DNA of 64,000 nucleotides from DATDEW01 sp046590205 (GCA_046590205.1 JBKJTT010000011.1:8119-72118), one strand, 5' to 3'. Shown: positions 1-8,664, counted from the first letter of the stretch. A program made the numbers and translations. The notes: generated by a model from the sequence alone, not told the origin.

Positions 1-730
1 TGAGTGCTTTGCGAGCAAGAATGATACCACCAACCGTTGCAATCAGAAGCACAAGCGGTATGATATAGAGATAGAGTTCTACCAGTTGACGTATAAGTAC
101 ATGTATATCCTCTTCAGAGCTGCCAACGATGATGGCATAGTTTGCATTCGATGAAAGCACAGCACGGATTGCTTCACCATTAAGATCAATTTCGCCTAAT
201 GTACGCAGAGAATCATTAACCGTTAAACTGCTGATAGAAAACAGTTGGCGAAGAGTATCACTATTGAGGTTCTGCGAGCGATAAAGATGACTGAACTTCC
301 CGCCCTCTATTTTATATACTTCAATGAGATAATTAGGTCTGCCCGTAAGTGTTCGCTGAAGTAACCCCTTTACCTCCTCGCCGCTTGAGCCAACGGTATC
401 TGAAAGCTCATAGAGCATTTCATCCATGACAAGCGACATGACTCTGTCGGCATACTCTTCACCCGATAGATCGCTCGGTGCATTCTCAAGCGATTCATCT
501 ACGAGTTCACGGATAGTTTTTGAACGTGCACTTTTGTTGAGAGCAGCAGAATCAGACTTGATCGGACGGTTGGACAATATCCGAAGTGTCGAACGTGCAT
601 CACGAGCTAATGAGTTATCAAGCTCAGAAGTAAGAGAAGAATAGAGTAAAAGATAGACTACAATTCCTGTCGAGACAAGCGTGAGAAATACGAGTAGTGA
701 ATACCAGAGTACAAGACGTATGCGAAGCAT
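1..730 (-). CDS. Sensor histidine kinase, N-terminal part (partial)
   Basis: The reading frame opens with ATG at 730, 6 nt after the response-regulator stop, and runs off the window start, so only about 243 residues are visible. An N-terminal membrane segment (about residues 5-30) is followed by a charged extracytoplasmic domain of about 180 residues and a second hydrophobic segment near position 1-60 of the window. That is the usual N-terminal layout of a membrane histidine kinase. The HAMP, dimerisation/His and ATPase domains would lie outside the window. Its place directly downstream of an OmpR-type regulator supports a two-component partnership. The signal sensed cannot be read from this part. 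Confidence 0.85.
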   Translation of the reverse strand, partial: MLRIRLVLWYSLLVFLTLVSTGIVVYLLLYSSLTSELDNSLARDARSTLRILSNRPIKSDSAALNKSARSKTIRELVDESLENAPSDLSGEEYADRVMSLVMDEMLYELSDTVGSSGEEVKGLLQRTLTGRPNYLIEVYKIEGGKFSHLYRSQNLNSDTLRQLFSISSLTVNDSLRTLGEIDLNGEAIRAVLSSNANYAIIVGSSEEDIHVLIRQLVELYLYIIPLVLLIATVGGIILARKAL

Positions 731-736
731 AGCCCT

Positions 737-1429
737 TTACTCTTTTACACCATAACCGATACCTCGTTCGCTCATGATGAGGCGGTCTTTTTCTTCTCTG
801 GTTGAGTCAACCTTCTCGCGCAACCGTTTAATATATACATCAATTACATTCGAACCCATCGTGAATGTGTAACCCCATACATGCTGGGTTATCACAGAGC
901 GAGAGAGGATACGTCCTTTATTGCGCATCAGGTATTCAAGAAGCTCATACTCTTTGACAGTGAGCGGGATAGTGTATTCTTCCTGAGAGCCAACCTTGCG
1001 GCGTTTGGCTGTATGAGAGACTGTATCGAGAACAAGGTCATGTGTCGAGAGCTGTGTCTTTTTTTCAATATCGCTTCTGCGTAAAAGCGAACGGACACGA
1101 GCCGAGAGTTCTTCAAAGAGGAACGGCTTTGTCAAGTAATCATCAGCACCTGCATCAAGTCCCTCGACTTTGTCATCAACTTCGGTGCGAGCTGTCAAGC
1201 AAAGAATAGGAGTATTCCGTTTTTCCGAACGCAAGGCACGAATGACCTCGATGCCGCTTTTTTTCGGCATCATCACATCTGTAATGATGAGGTCGTAGCT
1301 CTCCGAGAGGGCACGGTCAAGACCTTCATCACCATCGAAGGCAACATCTACAGTATATTTTTCTTCACGTAATCCCTGCTCAAGAAAGCGGGCAACTTTG
1401 CGTTCATCTTCTATAACGAGTATTCGCAT
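737..1429 (-). CDS. OmpR-family two-component response regulator
   Basis: A 230-residue protein beginning MRILVIEDERKVARFLEQGL. The N-terminal receiver domain has the acidic pair near residues 7-8, the phospho-acceptor Asp in the segment IITDVMMPKKSG and the conserved Lys in LTKPF. The C-terminal half is a winged-helix DNA-binding domain ending with the recognition segment around VIDVYIKRLREKVD. This CusR/CzcR/MprA-like layout usually activates envelope-stress or efflux genes. It is co-transcribed with the sensor kinase and diverges from the MFP/permease/TolC operon over a 209-bp spacer, so control of that operon is a reasonable inference. No operator was identified. Confidence 0.93.
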   Translation of the reverse strand: MRILVIEDERKVARFLEQGLREEKYTVDVAFDGDEGLDRALSESYDLIITDVMMPKKSGIEVIRALRSEKRNTPILCLTARTEVDDKVEGLDAGADDYLTKPFLFEELSARVRSLLRRSDIEKKTQLSTHDLVLDTVSHTAKRRKVGSQEEYTIPLTVKEYELLEYLMRNKGRILSRSVITQHVWGYTFTMGSNVIDVYIKRLREKVDSTREEKDRLIMSERGIGYGVKE

Positions 1430-1638
1430 ATTCGGCCTATGAGAGATTTCAATACATAAAAAGAACTCTCACCGTCACCGAGTGGTTCGCATGAAGATAC
1501 TTATTGAAATCTGCTAAATATATTGGGCTGAAACAAATGCGCTATGACCTCGTTAGCCGATACGATACCTATGTGGTAGTTGTGAGCACGCTTTGCGTTT
1601 TATAGTTTTCGTATTACCCTTTTTCGCCGATATTTTAC

Positions 1639-2931
1639 ATGAAAAATAAACGCCTTCTATGGATACTCATTGCAGTAGTCATAGCCGCAGCTGCAGGATG
1701 GTTCATCTTCACAGGTGACACGACCGATACTTCGTCCGTCCTCATCTCCCCCAAGGTTGGGACATTCGATATTACTGTTACAACAACAGGCGAACTCCAA
1801 GCGAAGAACTCGCTTGAGATACGCGGTCCCGAAGGTGTCCGCCAACAGGGTATCTGGCAAATGAAGATAACAAAACTCGTCCCCGAAGGCACAACCGTTA
1901 AACCAGGCGATGTGGTTGCCGAACTCGACCAATCAGAGATAGCCGCAAAGATTCGAGATGCACAGCTCAATATCCAAAAGTCGCAAGCAGAATACACGAA
2001 AACAAAATTAGATACGGCACTCACGCTTGCCGCAGCCAGAGAAGAACTATCAAATCTTGCATCAGCCCTCGAAGAAAAGACGCTTATCAAAGAGCAGTCG
2101 GTCTATGAAGCCCCCGCTATTCGCAAACAAGTTGATCTTGATTACGACCGAACGCAACGCCAAGAAAAGCAGGCAATTGTTAACTACAAAACCAAAGTAC
2201 AACAGGCAGTAGCGAAGATGCAGAGCGTCGAGGCAGACCTCATGCGCGAGCAGCAAAAACTACAGATGCTCTCGGAGATGATTGCCCTTTTTCGCATCAC
2301 TGCACCAGCCACAGGGATCGTTGTTTATCAACGCGAATGGAATGGAAAAAAACGTGTCGTCGGTTCGACGGTCAGCCCATGGGACCCCGCTGTTGCAACT
2401 CTGCCAGACCTTGATACAATGGAATCTATTACGTACGTAAATGAGGTTGATATACAAAAGATACAAAAAGGACAGCAAGTAAAACTTGGACTAGATTCTG
2501 ATCCTGATAAACAATTGACCGGTATTGTCACAAGTGTTGCTAATATAGGTGAGCAGCGTCCGAATTCAGATTCGAAAGTATTTGAGGTACGTATCATCAT
2601 CAATGAGCGCGATACATCGCTACGCCCTTCAATGACAACGAGCAATGCTATCCTTGTCTCTTCTCTACCACAAAAGATGTATGTACCGCTTGAATGTTTA
2701 CATTCTGATAGCGGCAGAACGTTCGTCTATAAACAAGACGGTTCGTCACTCGTCAAACAAGAAGTAAAGGTAGGCATGACAAATGATAATGAAGCCGCTA
2801 TCGAAGCGGGAATCATAAAAACTGATAGGCTCTATCTCTCACTTCCTCCGGAAAAATCTGTTTTAGGCGCTACGGTAAAACTTTTACCTCCATCAAAAGA
2901 CTCAACTGCCACCAAGCCAAAGGTAAGCTGA
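1639..2931 (+). CDS. Efflux periplasmic adaptor (HlyD/MacA-type membrane fusion protein)
   Basis: 430 residues with one N-terminal membrane anchor (about residues 5-25: LLWILIAVVIAAAAGWFIF), a lipoyl-like half motif (VPEGTTVKPGDVVAELDQS), a long coiled-coil hairpin (about 115-220, Glu/Gln/Lys rich), the second lipoyl half (ITAPATGIVVY) and a beta-barrel domain. This is the order of MacA/HlyD adaptors, which bridge an inner-membrane transporter to a TolC channel. It is the first gene of a tight operon: the permease starts 1 nt after its stop and the TolC gene follows. The substrate is not evident. Confidence 0.92.
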   Translation: MKNKRLLWILIAVVIAAAAGWFIFTGDTTDTSSVLISPKVGTFDITVTTTGELQAKNSLEIRGPEGVRQQGIWQMKITKLVPEGTTVKPGDVVAELDQSEIAAKIRDAQLNIQKSQAEYTKTKLDTALTLAAAREELSNLASALEEKTLIKEQSVYEAPAIRKQVDLDYDRTQRQEKQAIVNYKTKVQQAVAKMQSVEADLMREQQKLQMLSEMIALFRITAPATGIVVYQREWNGKKRVVGSTVSPWDPAVATLPDLDTMESITYVNEVDIQKIQKGQQVKLGLDSDPDKQLTGIVTSVANIGEQRPNSDSKVFEVRIIINERDTSLRPSMTTSNAILVSSLPQKMYVPLECLHSDSGRTFVYKQDGSSLVKQEVKVGMTNDNEAAIEAGIIKTDRLYLSLPPEKSVLGATVKLLPPSKDSTATKPKVS

Positions 2932-2932
2932 T

Positions 2933-4285
2933 ATGTCATTCAATATCAATTACACATTTGCAATAGCTTGGCAGGCTATCGGCTCGAATAAACTTCGAGC
3001 GATGCTGACTTCGCTCGGTATTATCTTCGGCGTGGGGAGCGTCATCTCTATGCTATCGGTCGGTAAAGGTGCAGAGCAAGAAATACTCGAACAAATGAAA
3101 CTCCTCGGAGCGAATAACATCGTTGTCAAACCCATCATTGAACAAAAAGAAGAGAAAGCCGAAGAAGAGACTAATAAATCTGAAAAAAAGAAATATACAC
3201 CAGGGCTTACGCTTGAAGATGCACGGTCTGTCGCAGGTCTTGTCCCCGGCGTATCATCAGTAAGTCCGGAGATCATTACTGAACTTACTATCGTTCGCAG
3301 CGGACTCAAACGTTCTGGTAGAGTCGTTGGTATTGAACCGACGTACTTCGAGATGTCAGATTTTTCGCTTATTAAAGGCGAGTTATTCAATCCCAAACAT
3401 ATTGAGTTAGCACTGCCCGTATGTATCATCGGAAATAGCATCCGCACAAAGTTCTTTGCAACAGAAGACCCTATCGGAAAAACCATTAAGTGCGGTAACA
3501 TTTGGCTGACGGTCATCGGTGTTCTTGACGAACGTAAAATATCTGAAGACAACATTAAACATCTCGGTATCCGTGACTACAACATGGATATATATACACC
3601 GATAAATACTGCCCTGCTCAAGTTCCGAAACCGATTGCTCATTACTAAAGCAATGATTAACAATGCGGCGCGAAGCCAGGAAGCAGATTTTGGTGACCAA
3701 GCAACAGAAAAACAAACCGAAGAAAAAAAGAACTACCACCAACTTGACCGGCTGACCGTACGTATGGCAAGTTCGGAAAATATTACAAAGACGGCGGAGA
3801 TCATCACACGAATGCTTGAACGCCGCCATAACCGTGTAGTAGATTTTGAAGTATCTGTTCCTGAACTTCTCTTAAAGCAAGAACAACGCACGAAAACCAT
3901 ATTCAATATCGTCCTTGGCGCTATTGCTTCTATCTCATTGCTTGTCGGTGGTATAGGCATCATGAACATCATGCTTGCATCTGTCCTTGAACGAACACGC
4001 GAGATAGGTATCCGTCGAGCGATCGGCGCACGAAGCAAGGACATAACACTTCAGTTCTTAAGTGAAGCAGTTGCACTTTGCTTATTTGGTGGTGTGCTTG
4101 GTATCATTTTTGGCGTCGCGCTTAGTGTTGTTATAGAACAATTCACAGACATCAAAACGATCATATCACCCTTCTCTGTCATCATTTCATTTGGCGTTGC
4201 TGTTGCTGTAGGGCTTATCTTTGGCATTATCCCTGCCCGACGCGCCGCGCTCCAGAACCCGATAGAATCCCTACGTTACGAATGA
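2933..4285 (+). CDS. MacB-type ABC transporter permease (FtsX domain), no fused ATPase
   Basis: 450 residues. There is one N-terminal membrane helix after the segment AWQAIGSNKLRAMLTSLGII, a large periplasmic MacB-PCD-like domain, then three C-terminal helices forming an FtsX domain with the signature ERTREIGIRRAIGAR. MacB proteins usually carry an N-terminal ATPase domain or have a neighbouring LolD-like ATPase gene. Neither is present here, so the ATP-binding subunit must be encoded elsewhere. A Lys/Glu-rich insert follows the first helix (about residues 68-85). The gene overlaps the TolC gene by 4 nt (ATGA), implying translational coupling. Confidence 0.9.
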   Translation: MSFNINYTFAIAWQAIGSNKLRAMLTSLGIIFGVGSVISMLSVGKGAEQEILEQMKLLGANNIVVKPIIEQKEEKAEEETNKSEKKKYTPGLTLEDARSVAGLVPGVSSVSPEIITELTIVRSGLKRSGRVVGIEPTYFEMSDFSLIKGELFNPKHIELALPVCIIGNSIRTKFFATEDPIGKTIKCGNIWLTVIGVLDERKISEDNIKHLGIRDYNMDIYTPINTALLKFRNRLLITKAMINNAARSQEADFGDQATEKQTEEKKNYHQLDRLTVRMASSENITKTAEIITRMLERRHNRVVDFEVSVPELLLKQEQRTKTIFNIVLGAIASISLLVGGIGIMNIMLASVLERTREIGIRRAIGARSKDITLQFLSEAVALCLFGGVLGIIFGVALSVVIEQFTDIKTIISPFSVIISFGVAVAVGLIFGIIPARRAALQNPIESLRYE

Positions 4286-5733
4286 AATATATCTTATCAC
4301 TATTTCTTTTACTGGTTAATCTTACTGCCTCGTCGCAAATACGTTCGCTTACACTTGCCGATTGTATTGCCCTCGGGACGACGAAAGGACCAAGCGGCAA
4401 GATGCTTCGCGCAAGCTATACGTATAAACGCTTAACATATCAGTCCTTCAATGCCTCTCTTCTGCCGCAGCTTCGACTCGATGGTACCGTGCCTGATCTT
4501 GCTAGAACGATCAACCCTATTATCCAGCCCGACGGCACAACGAAATTCATTGAGCAATCGCAAGTGAACTCTAATCTGTATCTTACGTTGTCGCAGCCAC
4601 TCTTATTTTCTGGTGGGAATATCTTTGTCTCATCGGGATTAAATTGGAATCGTCTTCTTATTGACAATATCACAACATGGCGCTCAACTCCGCTTCTTAT
4701 CGGTATTCAACAGCCACTATTTTCTATCAATAACTTACGATGGGATGACCAAGAGAACGAGCTTCGTAATACTGCATCTATGAAAGAATATAATGAAGCT
4801 GTAGAGGATGCAGGTATTGAGATAACACAGAAGTTCTTTGATGCGTATGTAGCGCAAATGCGAGTCAACAATGCAGCTCTCAACGTTACGATCAATGATT
4901 CACTCCTTACTCTTTCTCGCGGAAGATTCGAGGTTGGGAAGATAGATGAGAATGACCTGCTCCAAAGTGAGCTGGCACTTGCAAATGCACAAACAGACAG
5001 AGCAAATGCAGAACTTGATTACAAGATAGCAATAAAAAGTCTTTCTGTAGCTCTTGGGTATGAGTCCGAGGAGTCCTATATGCTAACCCCACCTACCGAT
5101 ACGCTCACGATCACACCATCAGTTGAGATAGCCCTGCGCGAGGCACGTGCAAATAGGAGTGATATTGTTGACTATGAACTCCAGCGTGTATCTGCAGAAA
5201 GAAAAATTCAGCAAGCACGTTCATCCAACGGGTTCAACGCAACTGTCACTGCAAGTTTTGGCTTGAATCAAACTGCTCCTGATATTGAAAGTGCGTATCA
5301 AGATCTACTTGACCAACAGGTTGCACGACTTGATTTTTCTGTCCCGCTGTGGCAATGGAATAAAGGTACGTATGCAATCGAAGCGGCCGAAGCAGAGATG
5401 GAGCGCGTTGATGTATCTCTCGACGTGCAAAAAAAGGTATTTGAAGATAATGTAGAGTCGCAAGTGCAGCGTTACCTTCGTAACCGAGAACAGCTCAAGC
5501 TGTCCATGAAAGCTGATACCATTGCCCAGAAGCAGTACGACCTAGCAAGCAAACGCTACCTTATCGGCAAGTACGATGTGACAAAACTCCTATTAGCTCA
5601 AGATGCCAAAGATAAAGCTCGTCAATCATTGATACTTCAGCAGAAAGAGTACTGGTTGAGCTACTACCGCCTACGGCGAACAACACTATATGATTTCGTA
5701 ACGAATACAAAAATTCAGCATAATAACGAATAA
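4282..5733 (+). CDS. TolC-family outer membrane efflux protein
   Basis: 483 residues with a signal peptide (MKYILSLFLLLVNLTASSQ). The rest has the long amphipathic helical repeats of TolC/OEP proteins, including the paired segments around residues 170-250 (FFDAYVAQMRVNNAALNVTI, GRFEVGKIDENDLLQSELAL) and 370-470 (KRYLIGKYDVTKLLLAQDAK). It probably forms the outer-membrane channel for the adaptor and permease encoded just upstream, whose coding sequence it overlaps by 4 nt. No lipoprotein cysteine is seen. Confidence 0.92.
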   Translation: MKYILSLFLLLVNLTASSQIRSLTLADCIALGTTKGPSGKMLRASYTYKRLTYQSFNASLLPQLRLDGTVPDLARTINPIIQPDGTTKFIEQSQVNSNLYLTLSQPLLFSGGNIFVSSGLNWNRLLIDNITTWRSTPLLIGIQQPLFSINNLRWDDQENELRNTASMKEYNEAVEDAGIEITQKFFDAYVAQMRVNNAALNVTINDSLLTLSRGRFEVGKIDENDLLQSELALANAQTDRANAELDYKIAIKSLSVALGYESEESYMLTPPTDTLTITPSVEIALREARANRSDIVDYELQRVSAERKIQQARSSNGFNATVTASFGLNQTAPDIESAYQDLLDQQVARLDFSVPLWQWNKGTYAIEAAEAEMERVDVSLDVQKKVFEDNVESQVQRYLRNREQLKLSMKADTIAQKQYDLASKRYLIGKYDVTKLLLAQDAKDKARQSLILQQKEYWLSYYRLRRTTLYDFVTNTKIQHNNE

Positions 5734-5817
5734 GAAATTTCTGAATTTGTGCTGGTAGTACTAAAACATCCGTAGTTTTGAGAAACTCCTGTTTTACCTT
5801 AAACAGACATGTGAACT

Positions 5818-6903
5818 ATGGAAACAGAAAATCGTACATACGCTATTCCGATAGCAGTCATCGTAGTGATCTTAACCGGTGTACTGCTTCATACGATCGG
5901 TGATGCTCTTATACCTTTTGTTGCGGCGCTCTTTCTTGCAAATATCTTCCTTCCGCTTGTTGATTGGCTTCGGAAAAAGAACGTACCAATGGTTTTCTCT
6001 ATTCTTCTGGTTCTCGTTCTTGTTGCGGCTATGTTTACGGGCATTGCAATTGTCATAAGTATTAGTATCAATTCAGCCGCCGAGATACTGCCAAAGTACG
6101 GTGAGAAATGGGATAGTGTCTATAAACCCGGAATTGCGGATATGTTTGGCTCAATTTCGCCGACACTCAAGGAAAAGGTAATGGGCTTTAATGTCTCAAG
6201 CTCACTTGAGTCACTACCGATCGGAGAAGGAATTACGAGCATTACTTCATCTCTAATGGGTCTTATCAGCAGCTTTGCTCTTATCCTCTTATTCATGCTT
6301 TTTATTCTTGCCGGAAGCGGGCAATTCCGCTCAAAGTTACAGCGAGCATTTTCTTCGTCACGTTCATTACGTCTGACCGAGATGTTTACCGATATTCAAT
6401 CGCGGACTCGGAGCTATACAGCAATGATGCTGTTGATAAATATCTTAAGTGGTGTTAACTTAGCTCTTGTATCGTTTCTTTTTGATGTTGATCTTGCAAT
6501 ACTATGGGGATTCCTCACCTTTTTACTTATGCTTATCCCAAGCGTCGGTTCTATCTTGGCTGCCATTCTGCCGATCACTGTCGCATTCCTACAGTTTGAA
6601 ACAATCGGTACTCCCATTATTTATTCCATTATTCTGCTTCTTTCACAGCTGCTTATCGGCAGTGTTCTTTCTCCAAAAATAATGGGCAATAATTTAAACC
6701 TAAGTCCTTTGCTTATTCTTGTCAGTTTACTTTTTTGGGGCTGGGTATGGGGTCCGTGGGGAATGGTATTATCGGTACCGATCACTTCGACGCTCGTTAT
6801 TATCTTTGAGAATATCCCTTCGCTTCAGCCGTTAGCGATCTTAATGAGTTCGGATATTTCTAAGGCAAAAATACGTATTTGGAAAAAGAAACAGCAGGTC
6901 TAA
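5818..6903 (+). CDS. AI-2E family transporter (PerM/YdiK-like)
   Basis: 361 residues and about seven to eight membrane segments. Paired N-terminal helices come first, then a soluble stretch (about 85-155) and a C-terminal group of helices with the family-typical motif LLMLIPSVGSILAAILP and the late segment GNNLNLSPLLILVSLLFWGW. The family includes autoinducer-2 exporters and Na+/H+ antiporters, so the substrate cannot be assigned. It stands alone, 84 nt after the TolC gene, and converges on nusG with only 18 nt between the two stop codons. Confidence 0.9.
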   Translation: METENRTYAIPIAVIVVILTGVLLHTIGDALIPFVAALFLANIFLPLVDWLRKKNVPMVFSILLVLVLVAAMFTGIAIVISISINSAAEILPKYGEKWDSVYKPGIADMFGSISPTLKEKVMGFNVSSSLESLPIGEGITSITSSLMGLISSFALILLFMLFILAGSGQFRSKLQRAFSSSRSLRLTEMFTDIQSRTRSYTAMMLLINILSGVNLALVSFLFDVDLAILWGFLTFLLMLIPSVGSILAAILPITVAFLQFETIGTPIIYSIILLLSQLLIGSVLSPKIMGNNLNLSPLLILVSLLFWGWVWGPWGMVLSVPITSTLVIIFENIPSLQPLAILMSSDISKAKIRIWKKKQQV

Positions 6904-6921
6904 GGAGTAGCCAGTAATTTC

Positions 6922-7473
6922 TTATTCAGGTTCTACCTGTGCATAGTCAAGCTCGACAGGAGTTTTACGTCCGAAGATAGATACTTCCACTTTGAGCTTC
7001 TGTTTATCTTCGTTAACTTCTTTGATCTGCGCTTGAAATCCGTTGAATGGTCCGTCGATAACTTTAACCGGCTGGCCGAGATAGTAACGAACTTCAGGTG
7101 ATTCAACATTTTTCTTCTCTTCAACTTTACCGAGGATGCGACGCATCTCATCTGGTTGAAGCGCTGTCGGACGATCTTTTGAAGGTCCGACGAAACTGAC
7201 AACGCCATTGACATTAAGAATAACGTCAATAAGCTTTTTATCAAGAGCGGCTTCCATGAGGATATAGCCGGGAAGGAAGCTCTTGGTTTTTACTTTCTTT
7301 TTGCCATCACGAACTTCATAGACTTTCTCGTTCGGGATAACGACATCAAGCACACGATCTGCCAAGCCGCGGCGTTTTACTTCATCTTCGATGTACGCCT
7401 TGACCTTGCTCTCCTGCCCTGTGAAGCAGCGAAGAGCATACCATTTCATTTGTACTGCCTGGAGATCCGTCAT
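6922..7473 (-). CDS. nusG: Transcription termination/antitermination protein NusG
   Basis: 183 residues from ATG 7473 (MTDLQAVQMKWYALRCFTGQ). The NGN domain includes KWYALRCFTGQESKVKAYI and SFLPGYILMEA. The C-terminal KOW domain has the segment VKVIDGPFNGFQAQIKEV. NusG binds RNA polymerase and couples it to Rho or to the ribosome. The frame is open further upstream, but that extension would cover the end of secE, so the internal ATG is preferred. It follows secE by 13 nt, as in most bacteria. rplK, the usual downstream neighbour, is absent. Confidence 0.97.
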   Translation of the reverse strand: MTDLQAVQMKWYALRCFTGQESKVKAYIEDEVKRRGLADRVLDVVIPNEKVYEVRDGKKKVKTKSFLPGYILMEAALDKKLIDVILNVNGVVSFVGPSKDRPTALQPDEMRRILGKVEEKKNVESPEVRYYLGQPVKVIDGPFNGFQAQIKEVNEDKQKLKVEVSIFGRKTPVELDYAQVEPE

Positions 7474-7486
7474 GTTCGTTGGTGTG

Positions 7487-7726
7487 TTATATACCGTAAA
7501 TGAGACGGAGTGTGATCTCAAAGATCTTATCAACGCCAAAAACAAAAATAGATGCAACAACGACGAGTGCGAGTGTCACTAATGTCGCTTCCTGAAGCTG
7601 TTCGCGTGTCGGCCACGAAACCTTCTTCATTTCTTTGTTGACATCGGTAAAAAAGCCAACTACTTTCGCAGCAAAGCCCTTTTTCTCAACATCTGTCGTT
7701 TGTGTAGAAACAACTGTATCTGCCAT
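7487..7726 (-). CDS. secE: Protein translocase subunit SecE
   Basis: 79 residues from ATG 7726 (MADTVVSTQTTDVEKKGFAA). The conserved cytoplasmic amphipathic segment VNKEMKKVSWPTREQLQEAT is followed by one membrane helix (LVTLALVVVASIFVFGVDKI). This is the single-helix SecE form of most bacteria, the clamp subunit of SecYEG. The upstream part of the open frame runs through tRNA-Trp and is not coding. It lies between tRNA-Trp and nusG, the classical context. Confidence 0.96.
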   Translation of the reverse strand: MADTVVSTQTTDVEKKGFAAKVVGFFTDVNKEMKKVSWPTREQLQEATLVTLALVVVASIFVFGVDKIFEITLRLIYGI

Positions 7727-7775
7727 AATTTTTCCTTTTCTAAAGGGTGGTACGAGTACCGTCCATCCTTCGTTG

Positions 7776-7848
7776 CACGTCAGGAGGGACTCGAACCCCC
7801 AACCAACGGTTTTGGAGACCGCTACTCTACCGATTGAGCTACTGACGT
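7776..7848 (-). tRNA. tRNA-Trp (anticodon CCA)
   Basis: A 73-nt cloverleaf on the minus strand. The acceptor stem ACGTCAG pairs with CTGACGT, the D arm contains AGCTCAATCGGTAGAG, the anticodon loop is CTCCAAA (CCA, Trp) and the T loop is GTTCGAGTC. CCA is not encoded. It sits between rpmG and secE, as in many bacterial translation clusters. Confidence 0.97.
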
Positions 7849-7888
7849 AGGCGCAAAAGCCCAAAGCAATACGCTTTGAAGCCCAAAC

Positions 7889-8038
7889 TTATTTCGTTTC
7901 TTTATGTGTCGTGCGCTTATTGCAGCGTGAGCAGAATTTCTTAAACTCGACGCGGCCTGAATGCAAGCGTTTGTTTTTCGTGCTTGCGTAATTACGCATC
8001 TTGCAATCAGCACATTCTAATGTTATGAGATCTCTCAT
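7889..8038 (-). CDS. rpmG: Large ribosomal subunit protein bL33
   Basis: A 49-residue protein starting MRDLITLECADCKMRNYAST and ending RTTHKETK. It has the two CxxC pairs of the zinc-binding bL33 form (ECADC and FCSRC) and the expected length for the family. It occupies the gap between tRNA-Gly and tRNA-Trp, directly in the tRNA-rpmG-tRNA-Trp-secE-nusG order known from other bacteria. The Cys-containing form is normally the zinc-requiring version. Confidence 0.96.
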   Translation of the reverse strand: MRDLITLECADCKMRNYASTKNKRLHSGRVEFKKFCSRCNKRTTHKETK

Positions 8039-8078
8039 TGTCGTATCTTTCGTTTACAAAACTTTTTTTCTTCTCGAG

Positions 8079-8151
8079 AGCGGGAGACGAGACTCGAACT
8101 CGCGACCAACAGCTTGGAAGGCTGTGACTCTACCAACTGAGTTACTCCCGC
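8079..8151 (-). tRNA. tRNA-Gly (anticodon TCC)
   Basis: A 73-nt cloverleaf on the minus strand. The acceptor GCGGGAG pairs with CTCCCGC, the anticodon stem ACAGC/GCTGT encloses loop CTTCCAA (TCC, Gly), and the T loop is GTTCGAGTC. CCA is not encoded. It is followed 40 nt later by rpmG. Confidence 0.97.
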
Positions 8152-8187
8152 AGTACCAAGCGTAAAGCTTAGAACAGATTCTTGGTG

Positions 8188-8260
<73 letters not shown>

Positions 8261-8266
8261 GTTCTT

Positions 8267-8355
8267 GAGTTGAGAGTTTTATGTGTTTAGTGAGTTTTAT
8301 GAGTTCATAAAACCTAACTCTTCAACTCATGAAACTCCCAAAACTCACATAACTC
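8267..8355. repeat. Imperfect inverted-repeat element in a tRNA spacer (GAGTT-rich)
   Basis: The 100-nt spacer between tRNA-Thr(GGT) and tRNA-Tyr is filled by an 89-bp element. It begins GAGTTGAG, ends AACTC, and is made of repeated GAGTTTTATG-like units in both orientations. Its core is a perfect 9-bp inverted repeat, GTTTTATGA (8294-8302) against TCATAAAAC (8305-8313). It could fold into a long imperfect hairpin in the tRNA precursor. It looks like a REP- or MITE-like intergenic repeat; genome-wide copies cannot be checked here. Confidence 0.6.
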
Positions 8356-8360
8356 CAAAG

Positions 8361-8442
8361 TGGGCAGAAGAGGATTCGAACCTCTGTAGACTATGTCAGG
8401 AGATTTACAGTCTCCCCTCGTTGGCCGCTTGAGTATCTGCCC
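8361..8442 (-). tRNA. tRNA-Tyr (anticodon GTA)
   Basis: An 82-nt class II tRNA on the minus strand. The acceptor GGGCAGA pairs with TCTGCCC, the anticodon stem GGAGA/TCTCC encloses loop CTGTAAA (GTA, Tyr), a long variable arm follows, and the T loop is GTTCGAATC. CCA is not encoded. Confidence 0.97.
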
Positions 8443-8445
8443 AGA

Positions 8446-8535
8446 TCAAGCTTAAAGCTTAAACTGTAAAGCTTAAAAAAATCTAAAAAGCGCAAAGCCC
8501 TATTTTAAGCTTTACGCTTTGATCTTTAAGCTTGA
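8446..8535. repeat. 90-bp element with 32-nt terminal inverted repeats (AAGCTT-rich)
   Basis: Positions 8446-8477 and 8504-8535 are inverted copies of each other: 23 of 32 positions match exactly (outer 12 and inner 11), with a differing 9-nt centre. Both are rich in the palindrome AAGCTT. The element fills almost the whole spacer between tRNA-Tyr and tRNA-Thr(TGT). A related half-element (TTTAAGCTTTAAGCTTGA) lies at 32603-32620. The structure is that of a small non-autonomous repeat or a very large hairpin. Confidence 0.65.
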
Positions 8536-8539
8536 ATGG

Positions 8540-8612
8540 AGCCGGCAATCGGACTCGAACCGATGACCTGCTGATTACAAATCAGCTGCTCTACCAACTG
8601 AGCTATGCCGGC
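8540..8612 (-). tRNA. tRNA-Thr (anticodon TGT)
   Basis: A 73-nt cloverleaf on the minus strand. The acceptor GCCGGCA pairs with TGCCGGC, the anticodon stem GCTGA/TCAGC encloses loop TTTGTAA (TGT, Thr), and the T loop is GTTCGAGTC. CCA is not encoded. It is the first gene of the translation block. Confidence 0.97.
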
Positions 8613-8620
8613 GAATTCGT

Positions 8621-8664
8621 AAGAAAGAAAATTCTCCCCCACCTTGCGTGTGGAAGAGAATTTT
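8621..8664 (-). terminator. Rho-independent terminator of the lytic transglycosylase gene
   Basis: On the minus strand a 13-bp stem (AAAATTCTCTTCC against GGGGGAGAATTTT, two G-U pairs) with an 11-nt loop is followed by a T-rich tail (TTTTCTTTCTT). It lies 60 nt after the transglycosylase stop and just before tRNA-Thr, separating the two units. Confidence 0.8.

Noticed and set aside
2950..3555. 201-aa minus-strand ORF opposite the permease gene
   Set aside because: Antisense shadow of an evident FtsX/MacB permease; Ser-rich composition and no own start region.
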